Shown: positions 1 through 9,244, counted from the first letter of the stretch. The stretch is 14,604 bases of DNA from a bacterium (GCA_947377595.1 CANCGK010000014.1:1-14604), one strand, 5' to 3'. Translations and numbers: made by a program. The notes: generated from the letters alone by a model not told the origin.

Positions 1-1
1 T

Positions 2-3000
2 AATTTTACTCATAATCAAACTGCAATATCATCACAAAAAAATACTGTCGTAATTCCAAGTCAAATTCGTCAAGACATTGTCTGCTATTTTATGTTTATG
101 CATATTCAAAAAATCATAGAAACTTACATAACCATTGAAAACATTTCAGACTTCATCCAAATAGCAAGTTCTAAAAAAATAATGCCTAATTTTTTTACGT
201 ATGAAATGACTGATCTAGTATACATACAAGATCTCTTACTCCTGCAAAAAATGTCTGATACACAGAGTAATCAGCCTCATCAATCTCAAGTAACCATGAC
301 CATCGCAAGCATATACCAATCCAATAAAACATCTACAATAAAAGAAGCCTTACCTACCAATAGTTTAACACCACTCAATTCAACACAAATCCAACAAGCC
401 ACATCCAATATCATTTTTCAAAAAATACCGACAACTTCTGATTATGAAAAAATTTTAGATGTAATTTATGGAACAAATGGATTACATATCGCTCAAGATT
501 TACTCATGAATATCAAAAAAACTTACTGCTATTTAGAATTTTTAGTCAAGCTTGATAAAGTGATACACGATAAAAAATATGCACAATATCAAAAAACAGA
601 TTTTAAAGATTTTATCACTACAAATTCTACAGGAGCGGCACTGATGCCGACTGAAACATTGGTTGCAAGCGCTGGATGGAAAGCGATAAAATACTCCTCT
701 CAAGATCTTTTACAAAGCCCTGCATGGCAAAATTTTATAAAATCTATGATATGCGATATGTATGACACCTATGATGAATTTATTCTAGATTCATACACCA
801 TGAGCGATCAAATTATTGATGACATTGCGCAAAATCCAGACTTTGACAGCGATCCAAGCTGTCAGCAAATTCAACTGTCGTATCAAAACATACAACTCAA
901 CCATTTAATGCTCGAAAATCAGCACAATACATACATTGATCAGTGTCCTGATTGGAAAAAATTAGATCAGAAAAAATTACTCATCGCTATGGCAGAGTTT
1001 AAAAAAACAGCATTTTATGATTTAACTCACAATTCTCCTGCATCAAAAAATCCAAATACAGTTCAACAGCAATACACTTCGATTGCAAGTCCAACCAAAG
1101 AACAAATTGTCAGTTATTATGCATTATTAGCAGTTCAAACTTCCGTATATAATTTAATGACATTAGATAATTTACCATCATTTTTAAAGGCAGCAAGCTC
1201 GACAGAACTCAAGCCGAATTTTTTCACATATCAAGAATCTGATTTTATCTATCTGCATGATCATTTGACTGTAAATATCTTAATTGATCAAAACAATAAA
1301 GATGTCGAAGAAGAAAGCACAAAAAATATACCAGACTCCTCAGTAGATGATGCTGACATTCAAAGCGATGAAGTGAGTATACAAAGCATCGCAAGTGATT
1401 TTAAAAAATTAAATCATCGTACCAATGTTGCTTTAAAAAAAATGAATCGTGGAACACGAAATTCATTAAAAAAAATGAATCGAGCAACAAGAAAAAATGA
1501 AAAAAAAGTGAATCGAATCGTAAGAAAAAGAACCGCCGAAAATAAAAAACTGATTCTTGCGGTCGTTTTAACCGTCGTAATTGTAGTGGCTGTTGCCGCT
1601 TTAGTTGTTGCCACAGGCGGCACTGCAAGCCCTATTGTTGCAGGCATGATGGCTCCAATTAATGCAGCTGTTTGGGCCGGAACAGCTGCTGCAAGTACCG
1701 CTGTAAGTGTAGCAACAGGTGCTGTTGCTACAGCAACGGCAATTGGATCAACCGCAGCAGGTATTGCAACGGGAGAAATTACTGCAACTATGATAGCAAC
1801 GTCGATGATAGAAGCTGCAACTTCTGCTGCCATTGCCGCAACAACTACTATTACTGGAGCTTTAACTGCAACTGCAATTGCTGGATCAATAGCTATTGGT
1901 ACTGCTGCTGCAGCAGATGAAAAATTTAGAGCAAATTTAATGAAAGATGTTTTTATGCCTATGATGCAAGGCATTCAAGCAATGACAGATGCTTTAACTA
2001 CAGGATTTATTGACATCTCTGTTGGATTAACCTATATGGGATGTGCTATTGGTCAAGGACTTGGATATCCAGTCAATGCAACTATCGAAATGAATAAAGT
2101 TAAAATAAAAATGGAAAAATATCGCAGCACCATCAACATCGCAATGAGCGTTGTAGTTACTATTATTATTACGGTTGTTGTTATGGCATGTGTAGCTGGT
2201 GCTGGCGTAGCTTATGCTTATGCTATAGATTCTGGAATGTTTGGCGCTCAAGCATCTGCTACAGCCGCAGAAAGTGCCGCTTTAGACGCTGCTTTGGTAT
2301 CAAACGTTGCACAGAAAGAACTATCTGCGGCTCAAACCATAGAAAATACTACAACAGAAACCGGAGGGAATGCAAATCAAATAACTGCCGCAAAAAATGC
2401 TCGCATAAGCGCTGAAAGCAAGGCCGCAAAAGCTCAAGATGTCGCTGAAAAATCTGCTAGCAAAGCTAAAAACTTAAGATCAACCGCCTTGCAAGATCAA
2501 AATATTACCAGCAAAGAAACTCAATCGCTGGACGAAAAAATTACACAAGCAACTGAAAATCAAAATAAAGAAGCTCTTGCTGCAGCTAAAAAAAAGGCAA
2601 GCGACAGTCAATTAACTATGATACAAAGAATTATGGGAAAAGTTGGTCCAGATGTTGCGGTAACTGATCTAGAGATTACCCAATCAATGGTAGAGCAAGA
2701 AGCTGCTCGCCTTGACGCTTTAACTCTATTTCAACAAGCTGAACGAAATGGCTTTACAACTGCATTAAAAGATAATATTTTATCATGGTCATTTGCGATA
2801 GGACAAGCGTTTAATGGAGTTTTTGGAATTTTTGGAGCGATGGGAGCTGCACATCAAGATCAATTAGCTGCACAACAAGCTCAAGAAGAAAAAATATCAA
2901 TTCAAAGTTTATGGAAATTTGTTGAAGATACAAAAGTTAATGTAACAACAACTCAAAATTCATTCATAGATGAATTGAATAAAAAATACCAATTCGCATT

Positions 3001-4567
3001 AGAAAACCAAGCTTTTGGGTTACAATACTATCATAATTTTTTACATGGATCTGTTAATTTGATCGAAAATCAAATATCTTACATGCTTGCACAGCAACAA
3101 ATTAATTTATTAACTCCTGATAATAATGGATTATGTCCTGCGGATATAGGATCAACATGGGGATTAAAAACTGCTTTTAAATATCTTTATCCATCGCAAG
3201 GATTTATTTCCACAACTCTTGGTAGAACAGACTTTCCTTATGCTCAAGAAGTTGCTCAGGCACCTTTAACATCACCTTCGAATAGTCAACAAGCAACAAA
3301 TTTAGTCAACAATGATTCTTCAATAGAAAAATTATGGTTTAATCAACGAGCTATCACAACATTGCAACAGTCTCAAGAGCTTCCTTTAGATGTTGAAATT
3401 AGAGTCAGAATTATTTACACGTTAACAACTTCTTATCATTTTGGACTTTATCTTGGAGGAACGTACCAAGACTATAATTCGCCAACGTACATAGAAGAAT
3501 TAAAAAATACCAATCAAATCAATTTAGATTCTGCTCATTTAGCAAAAATGTTTATTGTTCAACGCGATAATCAACACACATCTCCATCTCTTGGTCTTTA
3601 CGAAAACGAAGGAAAAGGATGGATTATTTCAAATGAAAAAATAAATAAACCTATCGATACAGTATCAATTTACCACATGAAAGCTCATCTTGATAAAAAT
3701 CAATTAACTGTCTCTTTTTGGACAGAACAAAATCCTACGCAAGTATGGTCGCAATCAGTAACTGTCAATCCATGCGATCAAAGAACTTTTGGTGTTATAT
3801 TTTCTGGGATAGCTCTCGAGTGGGGAGTGGTCAGCCCATCATTAACAATTCAAGAAAATCAACAAGTACGGCCTGCCTTAAACATCACCTCTGAAATCAA
3901 CAGAGAAAAAGAATCAAAAGCTACATGGAAAAAATTAATGCAACCTCAGTTTGGATTTATCAAGATGCAAGCAATCAATAAAATACATCTACTTCAAGGT
4001 AAATATCTTTATACAACACAAGATACAGGCTTATTAGATCAACACAACAATCCTATTACAGACTATATTGTATATGCAACAATAGATAATACAGGACAAC
4101 AAATCAGCAATATAGGGCAATCTCCGCAAGCTCTATCAAATAATACAACCACCCCTAATGCAATACTGAGTTTAGTGACAGGTAACGTCTATGATATATC
4201 CAGAAAAATTATTGCCCGTAAAAATAATAGTTTAGAAATGTATACTCAAACAAAAAGGATTAATAAAGATATCGTAAATATGATAGCTACAAACTTAGGA
4301 ACGTATACGACAGCGCAACAAATATCAAATCAACAAAATCCAACAAGCCTCAAAAACCCCGCTATTGGATCTCAAACAATTGCTTTAACAAGTGTTAACA
4401 ATAGTACACCTCCAACAAATGGCGGCGTTCAAATTGGTTTAACAACTATTGCCCCAACAACAATAACAGCTACAAAATCAACAATTAATCAATTACAAAC
4501 TCTTGCTGCTGGCTCTGCACAAATTCAAACCTTTACGCTTACAGGAGCTTCTGGATTATCATTATAA
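2..4567 (+). CDS. Giant membrane-associated protein of unknown function, 5'-truncated by the window edge
   Basis: The first internal ATG is at 92, but the same frame is open, without a stop, back to base 2, so the gene starts outside the window; 1521 residues are visible. A ~56-residue unit at about 74-241 recurs at about 1100-1266, 343 residues later, both copies containing PNFFTY. Next come an acidic stretch, four basic 11-residue repeats (1400-1531), a strong hydrophobic segment (about 1550-1615), a long Ala/Thr/Gly-rich apolar stretch (to ~1915), a second hydrophobic segment (about 2132-2227), an Ala/Lys/Gln-rich region likely to be coiled coil (about 2240-2640), and a C-terminal half that looks beta-rich. 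The part at about 3380-3850 resembles a LamG/concanavalin-like sandwich, but only by its strand pattern. The tail is Thr/Gln/Asn-rich. I do not recognise the family. The paired hydrophobic segments followed by coiled coil recall pore-forming translocators, which is speculative. Confidence 0.85.
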   Translation, partial: NFTHNQTAISSQKNTVVIPSQIRQDIVCYFMFMHIQKIIETYITIENISDFIQIASSKKIMPNFFTYEMTDLVYIQDLLLLQKMSDTQSNQPHQSQVTMTIASIYQSNKTSTIKEALPTNSLTPLNSTQIQQATSNIIFQKIPTTSDYEKILDVIYGTNGLHIAQDLLMNIKKTYCYLEFLVKLDKVIHDKKYAQYQKTDFKDFITTNSTGAALMPTETLVASAGWKAIKYSSQDLLQSPAWQNFIKSMICDMYDTYDEFILDSYTMSDQIIDDIAQNPDFDSDPSCQQIQLSYQNIQLNHLMLENQHNTYIDQCPDWKKLDQKKLLIAMAEFKKTAFYDLTHNSPASKNPNTVQQQYTSIASPTKEQIVSYYALLAVQTSVYNLMTLDNLPSFLKAASSTELKPNFFTYQESDFIYLHDHLTVNILIDQNNKDVEEESTKNIPDSSVDDADIQSDEVSIQSIASDFKKLNHRTNVALKKMNRGTRNSLKKMNRATRKNEKKVNRIVRKRTAENKKLILAVVLTVVIVVAVAALVVATGGTASPIVAGMMAPINAAVWAGTAAASTAVSVATGAVATATAIGSTAAGIATGEITATMIATSMIEAATSAAIAATTTITGALTATAIAGSIAIGTAAAADEKFRANLMKDVFMPMMQGIQAMTDALTTGFIDISVGLTYMGCAIGQGLGYPVNATIEMNKVKIKMEKYRSTINIAMSVVVTIIITVVVMACVAGAGVAYAYAIDSGMFGAQASATAAESAALDAALVSNVAQKELSAAQTIENTTTETGGNANQITAAKNARISAESKAAKAQDVAEKSASKAKNLRSTALQDQNITSKETQSLDEKITQATENQNKEALAAAKKKASDSQLTMIQRIMGKVGPDVAVTDLEITQSMVEQEAARLDALTLFQQAERNGFTTALKDNILSWSFAIGQAFNGVFGIFGAMGAAHQDQLAAQQAQEEKISIQSLWKFVEDTKVNVTTTQNSFIDELNKKYQFALENQAFGLQYYHNFLHGSVNLIENQISYMLAQQQINLLTPDNNGLCPADIGSTWGLKTAFKYLYPSQGFISTTLGRTDFPYAQEVAQAPLTSPSNSQQATNLVNNDSSIEKLWFNQRAITTLQQSQELPLDVEIRVRIIYTLTTSYHFGLYLGGTYQDYNSPTYIEELKNTNQINLDSAHLAKMFIVQRDNQHTSPSLGLYENEGKGWIISNEKINKPIDTVSIYHMKAHLDKNQLTVSFWTEQNPTQVWSQSVTVNPCDQRTFGVIFSGIALEWGVVSPSLTIQENQQVRPALNITSEINREKESKATWKKLMQPQFGFIKMQAINKIHLLQGKYLYTTQDTGLLDQHNNPITDYIVYATIDNTGQQISNIGQSPQALSNNTTTPNAILSLVTGNVYDISRKIIARKNNSLEMYTQTKRINKDIVNMIATNLGTYTTAQQISNQQNPTSLKNPAIGSQTIALTSVNNSTPPTNGGVQIGLTTIAPTTITATKSTINQLQTLAAGSAQIQTFTLTGASGLSL
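1400..1531 (+). repeat. Four tandem 33-bp units encoding basic 11-residue repeats
   Basis: Within the giant protein, the units FKKLNHRTNVA, LKKMNRGTRNS, LKKMNRATRKN and EKKVNRIVRKR follow one another without gaps. The second and third are also close at the DNA level. An 11-residue period is typical of hendecad amphipathic helices. The block is strongly basic and sits about 6 residues before the first hydrophobic segment, so it could be a positive membrane-proximal or nucleic-acid-binding helix. Confidence 0.8.
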
Positions 4568-4639
4568 AAAAAGATGCAGCTCAATAAATATATGGTAAGC
4601 TTGATTGAAATATGATGATTTATCTATAAGGCATATCGA

Positions 4640-5932
4640 ATGATACAACTGTCATCTCAAAATTTTCCTCATGCTTCTGGTGTCTATTTTTTTAAAGATG
4701 AAAATAATGCCATTTTATATATTGGAAAAGCAAAGAATCTTAAAAATCGATTAAGTAGTTATTTTTTTAGTAGTGATTATAAAGTTATAGAACTTCTAAA
4801 AGCTGCAACTGACATTGAATTTATTGTCACAAGCAATGAAATTGAAGCTTTATTTTTAGAAGCACAATTAATTAAGCAACATCAACCAACTTTTAATCGA
4901 TTATTAAAAGCTGGTAATCCATATATCTACATCTATTTTTCTACAGAAAAAATACCTTCTATTTCTATTGTACGAATCAAAAAAAAACAAGGTCAATATT
5001 TTGGCCCATTTTTAACCAAGCGGGATGCTCAAATCGTAGTTGAATATTTAAAAAAGAGCTTACAGCTTAATATTTGCAATAAAAAAATAGAATCTGGCTG
5101 CTTGCAATATCATATTAATATTTGCTCTGGTAGTTGTAAAAATGATTTCGATCTAGAATCTTATAAACTACGATTAGATATTGCGCGTCAAATTTTAGAT
5201 AATCAATATGAACAAGCTATGGCATTGTTAGATGAACAAATACACATCAGTAATGTGCAACTCAATTTTGAACGATCAGCTCATCTTGCAATGTATCAAC
5301 AACATCTACAAGCGATTATAAAAATTTTACAAACACTACAAACAACCAAGCTGACACATCTCAAAGATTTTGCAATGCAAGCAACCTTACTGCATCAAAA
5401 AAAGAATATTGAAATATCAAGCAATATCGAGCTTCTTTCAAACCTCAAAAAACGATTAGAGTTAAAAAAAATTCCTTACACTATTGATTGTTTTGATATA
5501 TCACACATGCAAAGTCAATCTATGGTTGGATCATGTGTACGATTTTTAAATGGCAGACCTGATAAGAAAAATTTCCGTCATTTTGACATCAAATCAATCA
5601 CGCAACAAAATGATTGCGCCGCACTTATTGAAATTGTCACTCGCAGATATAAAAAATCAGAAAATTTTCCCGATCTGATTATCATTGATGGTGGAAAAGG
5701 ACAATTGAATGCAACAGCTCATCTTGCGGGACCTGCAGAAATTATAAGTATAGCAAAAGGTGATCATAGAAAAATTGGAGCAGAAACAATTTTTTTTCCT
5801 GATCATCACAAAATTATACCTGTCGACATTCATCAGGCTTGCGATCGATTACTTTTAGAAATTAGAGATTATGCTCATCATTTTGCTATCGAATTTCATC
5901 GCAAAAAACAAAAAATTACCTCAAAGAAATAA
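4640..5932 (+). CDS. uvrC: UvrC-type excinuclease subunit lacking the C-terminal HhH domain
   Basis: UvrC makes the two incisions flanking a DNA lesion after UvrB loading. In this 430-residue protein the N-terminal GIY-YIG nuclease domain is complete: GVY at 14-16, YIG at 27-29, Arg37 and Glu74, with the spacing known from Thermotoga UvrC. Cys146, Cys154, Cys162 and Cys166 match the four-cysteine cluster associated with an iron-sulfur site in UvrC. A UVR-like UvrB-binding segment spans about 190-222. The RNase H-like nuclease follows: FDISH (Asp286), IDGGKGQ (Asp350), and RDYAH with His413. The protein ends just after the HRKK motif, where ordinary UvrC (about 600 residues) continues into a tandem HhH DNA-binding domain; that domain is absent. 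The start fits the family N-terminus, with AAGG 8 bases upstream. It lies 72 bp after the giant gene on the same strand and may share its transcript. Confidence 0.93.
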   Translation: MIQLSSQNFPHASGVYFFKDENNAILYIGKAKNLKNRLSSYFFSSDYKVIELLKAATDIEFIVTSNEIEALFLEAQLIKQHQPTFNRLLKAGNPYIYIYFSTEKIPSISIVRIKKKQGQYFGPFLTKRDAQIVVEYLKKSLQLNICNKKIESGCLQYHINICSGSCKNDFDLESYKLRLDIARQILDNQYEQAMALLDEQIHISNVQLNFERSAHLAMYQQHLQAIIKILQTLQTTKLTHLKDFAMQATLLHQKKNIEISSNIELLSNLKKRLELKKIPYTIDCFDISHMQSQSMVGSCVRFLNGRPDKKNFRHFDIKSITQQNDCAALIEIVTRRYKKSENFPDLIIIDGGKGQLNATAHLAGPAEIISIAKGDHRKIGAETIFFPDHHKIIPVDIHQACDRLLLEIRDYAHHFAIEFHRKKQKITSKK

Positions 5933-5942
5933 TACTCAAAAA

Positions 5943-6434
5943 TCAATTTTCTTTTTTTTCAATAAATATTGAACTCACTTGTAAAAAAAATTCAGTTCTG
6001 TCTGCTTTATTTCTTGCAACTTGCATAGCTATTGAAGGAGAACAATTCTTTATAAGATAATTTTCTAGACCTAAAATAGTTTGTTCACACAAAAGAGTCA
6101 CCCTCTGACAGCAATTTTTTTTATCTGCAGACACGCCCACTTCAATTCTATTTTTTTGACCTGCCACTTGGCTTACCAAAACTAAATCCTGCGACACTTG
6201 ATACAAACGGTTCGGTTGATTTTGCTGTACAGCTAATACTGCAAAAATTTCACATTTTTTACGACCTTCTTGTAAAAACTTCCTTGCATCATTTGGATTT
6301 TCATGACAAGGATTGCTTGGCATATTTTGATATGCTTCAATATCAACAAAATTGCCGAAATCTTCTTGAGCTGATAACAATGTTATAAAAGGAAACGTTA
6401 ATAGAAAAATAACCGCATATAAAATATTAACCAT
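5943..6434 (-). CDS. Small exported cysteine-rich protein, unknown function
   Basis: The product has 163 residues. The N-terminus carries a hydrophobic stretch (about 4-21) ending LLSA-QED, a plausible signal peptidase I site, so export across the inner membrane is likely. The mature part has six cysteines (43, 61, 108, 109, 116, 131), including an adjacent pair; an even number in an exported protein suggests disulfides. It has no lipobox, further membrane segment or recognisable catalytic motif. The gene converges with uvrC, with 10 bp between the two stop codons. An AAAGAAA/TTTCTTT complementarity around the junction may be a weak shared terminator. The ribosome binding site is poor (AAAGA). 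I do not recognise the family. Confidence 0.75.
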   Translation of the reverse strand: MVNILYAVIFLLTFPFITLLSAQEDFGNFVDIEAYQNMPSNPCHENPNDARKFLQEGRKKCEIFAVLAVQQNQPNRLYQVSQDLVLVSQVAGQKNRIEVGVSADKKNCCQRVTLLCEQTILGLENYLIKNCSPSIAMQVARNKADRTEFFLQVSSIFIEKKEN

Positions 6435-6820
6435 AATTGATCTTTAGATTTGATAATTAAAAACAGTTCACATGATAACAAAAGAGATACAAATAGTTTA
6501 AAAAATAAAATTTATGATATTTACTCTTACATCATTTATTTTTTAGAGTTTGATATATTTTTTAATATTGTATCATAAAAACAATTTTTATAGATACTCA
6601 CGCATAAAAAATGTTGTATTAACTATATTTTAACATAGTGCAACAATTTTTATCTTAAGCATGATACTCATATTTACTGATAATAAAAATTTAATAAATA
6701 TATATCTCGACATCCAAAAAAAAATTGCTAGATTACTTGATAATTATTCTACCTGGGTCAAAAAAAAGCCCAAACAGAAAATTTTTGAAAGAACCCATAT
6801 AACTTCACAAAGGAATATCT
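6435..6820. other. Divergent intergenic region upstream of clpB and the (-) exported-protein gene
   Basis: This 386-bp stretch is very AT-rich and has no credible ORF. It must hold the promoters for both divergent genes. I see no CIRCE element (TTAGCACTC/GAGTGCTAA) and no well-spaced sigma-32 promoter, although CCCATAT occurs at 6794-6800. The leader before clpB holds TGGGTC (6754-6759), which could pair either with CCCA (6769-6772) or with GAACCCA (6791-6797). Confidence 0.6.
6707..6734 (+). promoter_or_regulatory. Candidate clpB promoter with extended -10
   Basis: TCGACA (6707-6712) is followed by a 16-bp spacer and TAGATT (6729-6734), preceded by TGC as in extended -10 promoters. The same TGCTAGA core occurs before parA at 10007-10013. 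The predicted transcript would start near 6741 and have an ~80-nt leader. In DNA this AT-rich, matches to weak promoters arise easily by chance. Confidence 0.35.
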
Positions 6821-8941
6821 ATGGCGAACAAAAATAATGAAAATCAATATGAAATTCTAGATAAATATTGTCAAAATATTACCAAACTTGCTCAAGATGG
6901 CAAGCTTGATCCTGTTATCGGACGACACGAAGAAATTCGTCGGGTGATTCAAATTTTATCACGCAGAACAAAAAACAATCCTGTTTTAATTGGCGAGCCT
7001 GGTGTTGGAAAAACTGCTATTGTTGAAGGCATTGCACAACGCATCATCAATAACGACGTTCCAGAAAGCTTAAAAAATAAACATATTTACTCACTAGACC
7101 TTGGCTTATTAATCGCTGGAGCAAAATATCAAGGTGAATTTGAAGAGCGGTTAAAAGGTATCTTACAGGTTGTCACACAAGCTCAAGATTCTATTATTCT
7201 GTTTATCGATGAGCTTCACATGCTAGTCGGTGCTGGTTCAACTGGCGGAGGCATGGATGCATCAAACCTTTTAAAACCTGCATTAGCGCGAGGTGAACTT
7301 CATTGCATCGGAGCTACTACCATAAAAGAATATAAAAAATTTATCGAAAAAGATGCAGCTTTAGAACGTAGATTTCAGAAAGTTATTGTTCCAGAGCCAA
7401 CAATACAAGATGCTATTTCTATCTTACGCGGATTGAAAGAAAAATATGAACTTCATCATGGCATTAGAATTACCGACCAAGCTTTAGTCAATGCAGTGCA
7501 ATTATCTGCAAAAAACATTCCTGATCGTTTTTTACCAGATAAAGCAATCGATTTAATCGATGAAGCTGCATCAATGGTCAAAATGGCAATTGATTCTAAG
7601 CCAGAATCTTTAGATCGCATGGAAAGAAAGATTCGTCAGCTTGAGATCGAAAGATTTGCACTAGAAAAAGAAAAAAACAACCCCGCATCAGTGCAACGAC
7701 TTTCTGATTTAGAAAAAGAGTTAACAGAGCTTAAAGAAGAACATAAAAATCTTGCCGATCAATGGAAACTGCAACGAGCTCCTCTCGAAAAAATAAGCAA
7801 TATTAAAGAAGCTATTGAACTTGCATCATATGAATATGAACAAGCTGAACGAATGGGAGATTATGCCCGAGCTTCAGAATTAAAATACGGCAAACTTGTT
7901 CAGCTTGAAAAGCAACTGAAAGAGCAACAAGACAAAGTCGCTCAAAACAACTCGAGTTTAATCAAAGAAGAAGTAACAGAAGAAGATATTGCTCGCGTAC
8001 TATCACGCTGGACAGGTATTCCTGCAGAAAAATTAAAAAAAGATGATTCTGAAAAATTATTAGCAATGGAATCTATTTTAAAACAACGTGTAGCAGGCCA
8101 AGATGAAGCTATCGAAAAAATTAGCCATGCTATACAAATACATCGTGCAGGTCTAACGGATACTAACAAGCCTATAGGATCATTTTTATTTTTAGGACCT
8201 ACCGGTGTAGGGAAAACTGAAGTTGCAAAAACTTTAGCAGATTATTTATTCAATGACGAACGAAAAATGATTCGTATTGATATGTCTGAATATATGGAAA
8301 AACATGCCGTATCAAGACTTATTGGATCACCCCCTGGATACGTTGGACATGAAGAAGGCGGACAGCTTACCGAAGCGATTCGAAAAAGTCCTTATGCCGT
8401 GATTTTATTTGATGAAATAGAAAAAGCTCATCCTGATATATTTAATATATTTTTACAGATTTTAGATGATGGTCGATTAACTGACGGTCAAGGTAGAACG
8501 ATTGACTTTACCCACACAATTATCATTATGACATCAAATTTAGGATCTCAACTGATATTACAAGCAGAGCGACTAGACAATACAGTCAAACATGCTATTG
8601 AAAAAATATTACATCAAACATTTAAGCCTGAATTTTTAAATCGCATTGATGATATTGTCTTTTTTAACATGCTCGATAAAGCAACAATTAAAAACATTAC
8701 CAAAATGCATCTTGAGCAATGTAAACACACTTTACAACTACAAGGATTGCACATAGCAATTGATGATGCTGTCATAAATTTTATGGCAGAAAAAGGATTT
8801 ATTCCAGAATTTGGTGCCCGACCTATGAAGCGAGCTATTAAACAGTATTTAATGGTTCCTATATCTCGACATATCTTGCAACATCCAACAAAAAAACATA
8901 TGTCTGCTCATGTTCAACATGATACTATAGTTATCATCTAA
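6821..8941 (+). CDS. clpB: ClpB-type AAA+ disaggregase without N-terminal domain
   Basis: ClpB is a hexameric AAA+ chaperone that extracts polypeptides from aggregates together with the DnaK system. NBD1 has Walker A GEPGVGKT (58-65), Walker B with Asp130-Glu131, pore-loop Tyr103 in KYQGEFEER, and arginine-finger ERR (182-184). The ~125-residue coiled-coil middle domain (about 258-385) distinguishes ClpB from ClpA/ClpX. NBD2 has Walker A GPTGVGKT (459-466), Walker B ILFDE (528-532), pore-loop GYVG (506-509) and sensor-2 GARP near the C-terminus. The protein has 706 residues against about 860 for full-length ClpB because the Clp_N substrate-binding domain is absent. An in-frame TAA at 6800-6802 just upstream excludes a longer start. 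AAAGGA (6809-6814) is a good ribosome binding site. N-domain-less ClpB is known in mycoplasmas. Confidence 0.96.
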   Translation: MANKNNENQYEILDKYCQNITKLAQDGKLDPVIGRHEEIRRVIQILSRRTKNNPVLIGEPGVGKTAIVEGIAQRIINNDVPESLKNKHIYSLDLGLLIAGAKYQGEFEERLKGILQVVTQAQDSIILFIDELHMLVGAGSTGGGMDASNLLKPALARGELHCIGATTIKEYKKFIEKDAALERRFQKVIVPEPTIQDAISILRGLKEKYELHHGIRITDQALVNAVQLSAKNIPDRFLPDKAIDLIDEAASMVKMAIDSKPESLDRMERKIRQLEIERFALEKEKNNPASVQRLSDLEKELTELKEEHKNLADQWKLQRAPLEKISNIKEAIELASYEYEQAERMGDYARASELKYGKLVQLEKQLKEQQDKVAQNNSSLIKEEVTEEDIARVLSRWTGIPAEKLKKDDSEKLLAMESILKQRVAGQDEAIEKISHAIQIHRAGLTDTNKPIGSFLFLGPTGVGKTEVAKTLADYLFNDERKMIRIDMSEYMEKHAVSRLIGSPPGYVGHEEGGQLTEAIRKSPYAVILFDEIEKAHPDIFNIFLQILDDGRLTDGQGRTIDFTHTIIIMTSNLGSQLILQAERLDNTVKHAIEKILHQTFKPEFLNRIDDIVFFNMLDKATIKNITKMHLEQCKHTLQLQGLHIAIDDAVINFMAEKGFIPEFGARPMKRAIKQYLMVPISRHILQHPTKKHMSAHVQHDTIVII

Positions 8942-8946
8942 TTATC

Positions 8947-8988
8947 TACAAGATAAAGACAGTTATGGATAACTGTCTTTATCTTGTA
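8947..8988 (+). terminator. Perfect 19-bp hairpin downstream of clpB
   Basis: Bases 8947-8965 are exactly complementary to 8970-8988 around a 4-base loop, six bases after the clpB stop codon. No T-tract follows (next bases CAGCTC), so it is not a textbook intrinsic terminator. It may instead stabilise the mRNA 3' end. Confidence 0.6.
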
Positions 8989-9244
8989 CAGCTCTTAAAT
9001 TGTCATTTTGTAAACTTAAATATTGCTACAAATGCAAAATATATCTAAAATATACATACAAAAATAACATTTTATTAAAAAGAAGATTACAATTTGTCAA
9101 AATTTTATTTTAAAGTAAAATTATAAAAAAGCTCTATAAAAAATAAATCTCATGTAATAATTGCTTTTAAGTTATCAAAATCAACAATATTACAATAAGA
9201 CTTGTCATTATGAAATTTAAAACATCAATATCAGGAATTTCTAT
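8989..9244. other. AT-rich intergenic region
   Basis: No ORF, hairpin or RNA gene is apparent between the clpB hairpin and the next start codon. It presumably contains the promoter of the 9245 gene, but no -35/-10 pair stands out. AGGA at 9233-9236 is the likely ribosome binding site of that gene. Confidence 0.45.

Noticed and set aside
1414..1974. 186-residue Ala/Val-rich ORF on the minus strand
   Set aside because: It is the antisense of the Ala/Thr/Gly-rich, hydrophobic stretch of the giant (+) protein; GCA/GCT-rich codons read as Ala/Val-rich in the opposite frame. No ribosome binding site.
6435..6820. CIRCE or sigma-32 control of clpB
   Set aside because: No CIRCE inverted repeat is present; CCCATAT at 6794-6800 has no CTTGAA-like element at the correct distance.
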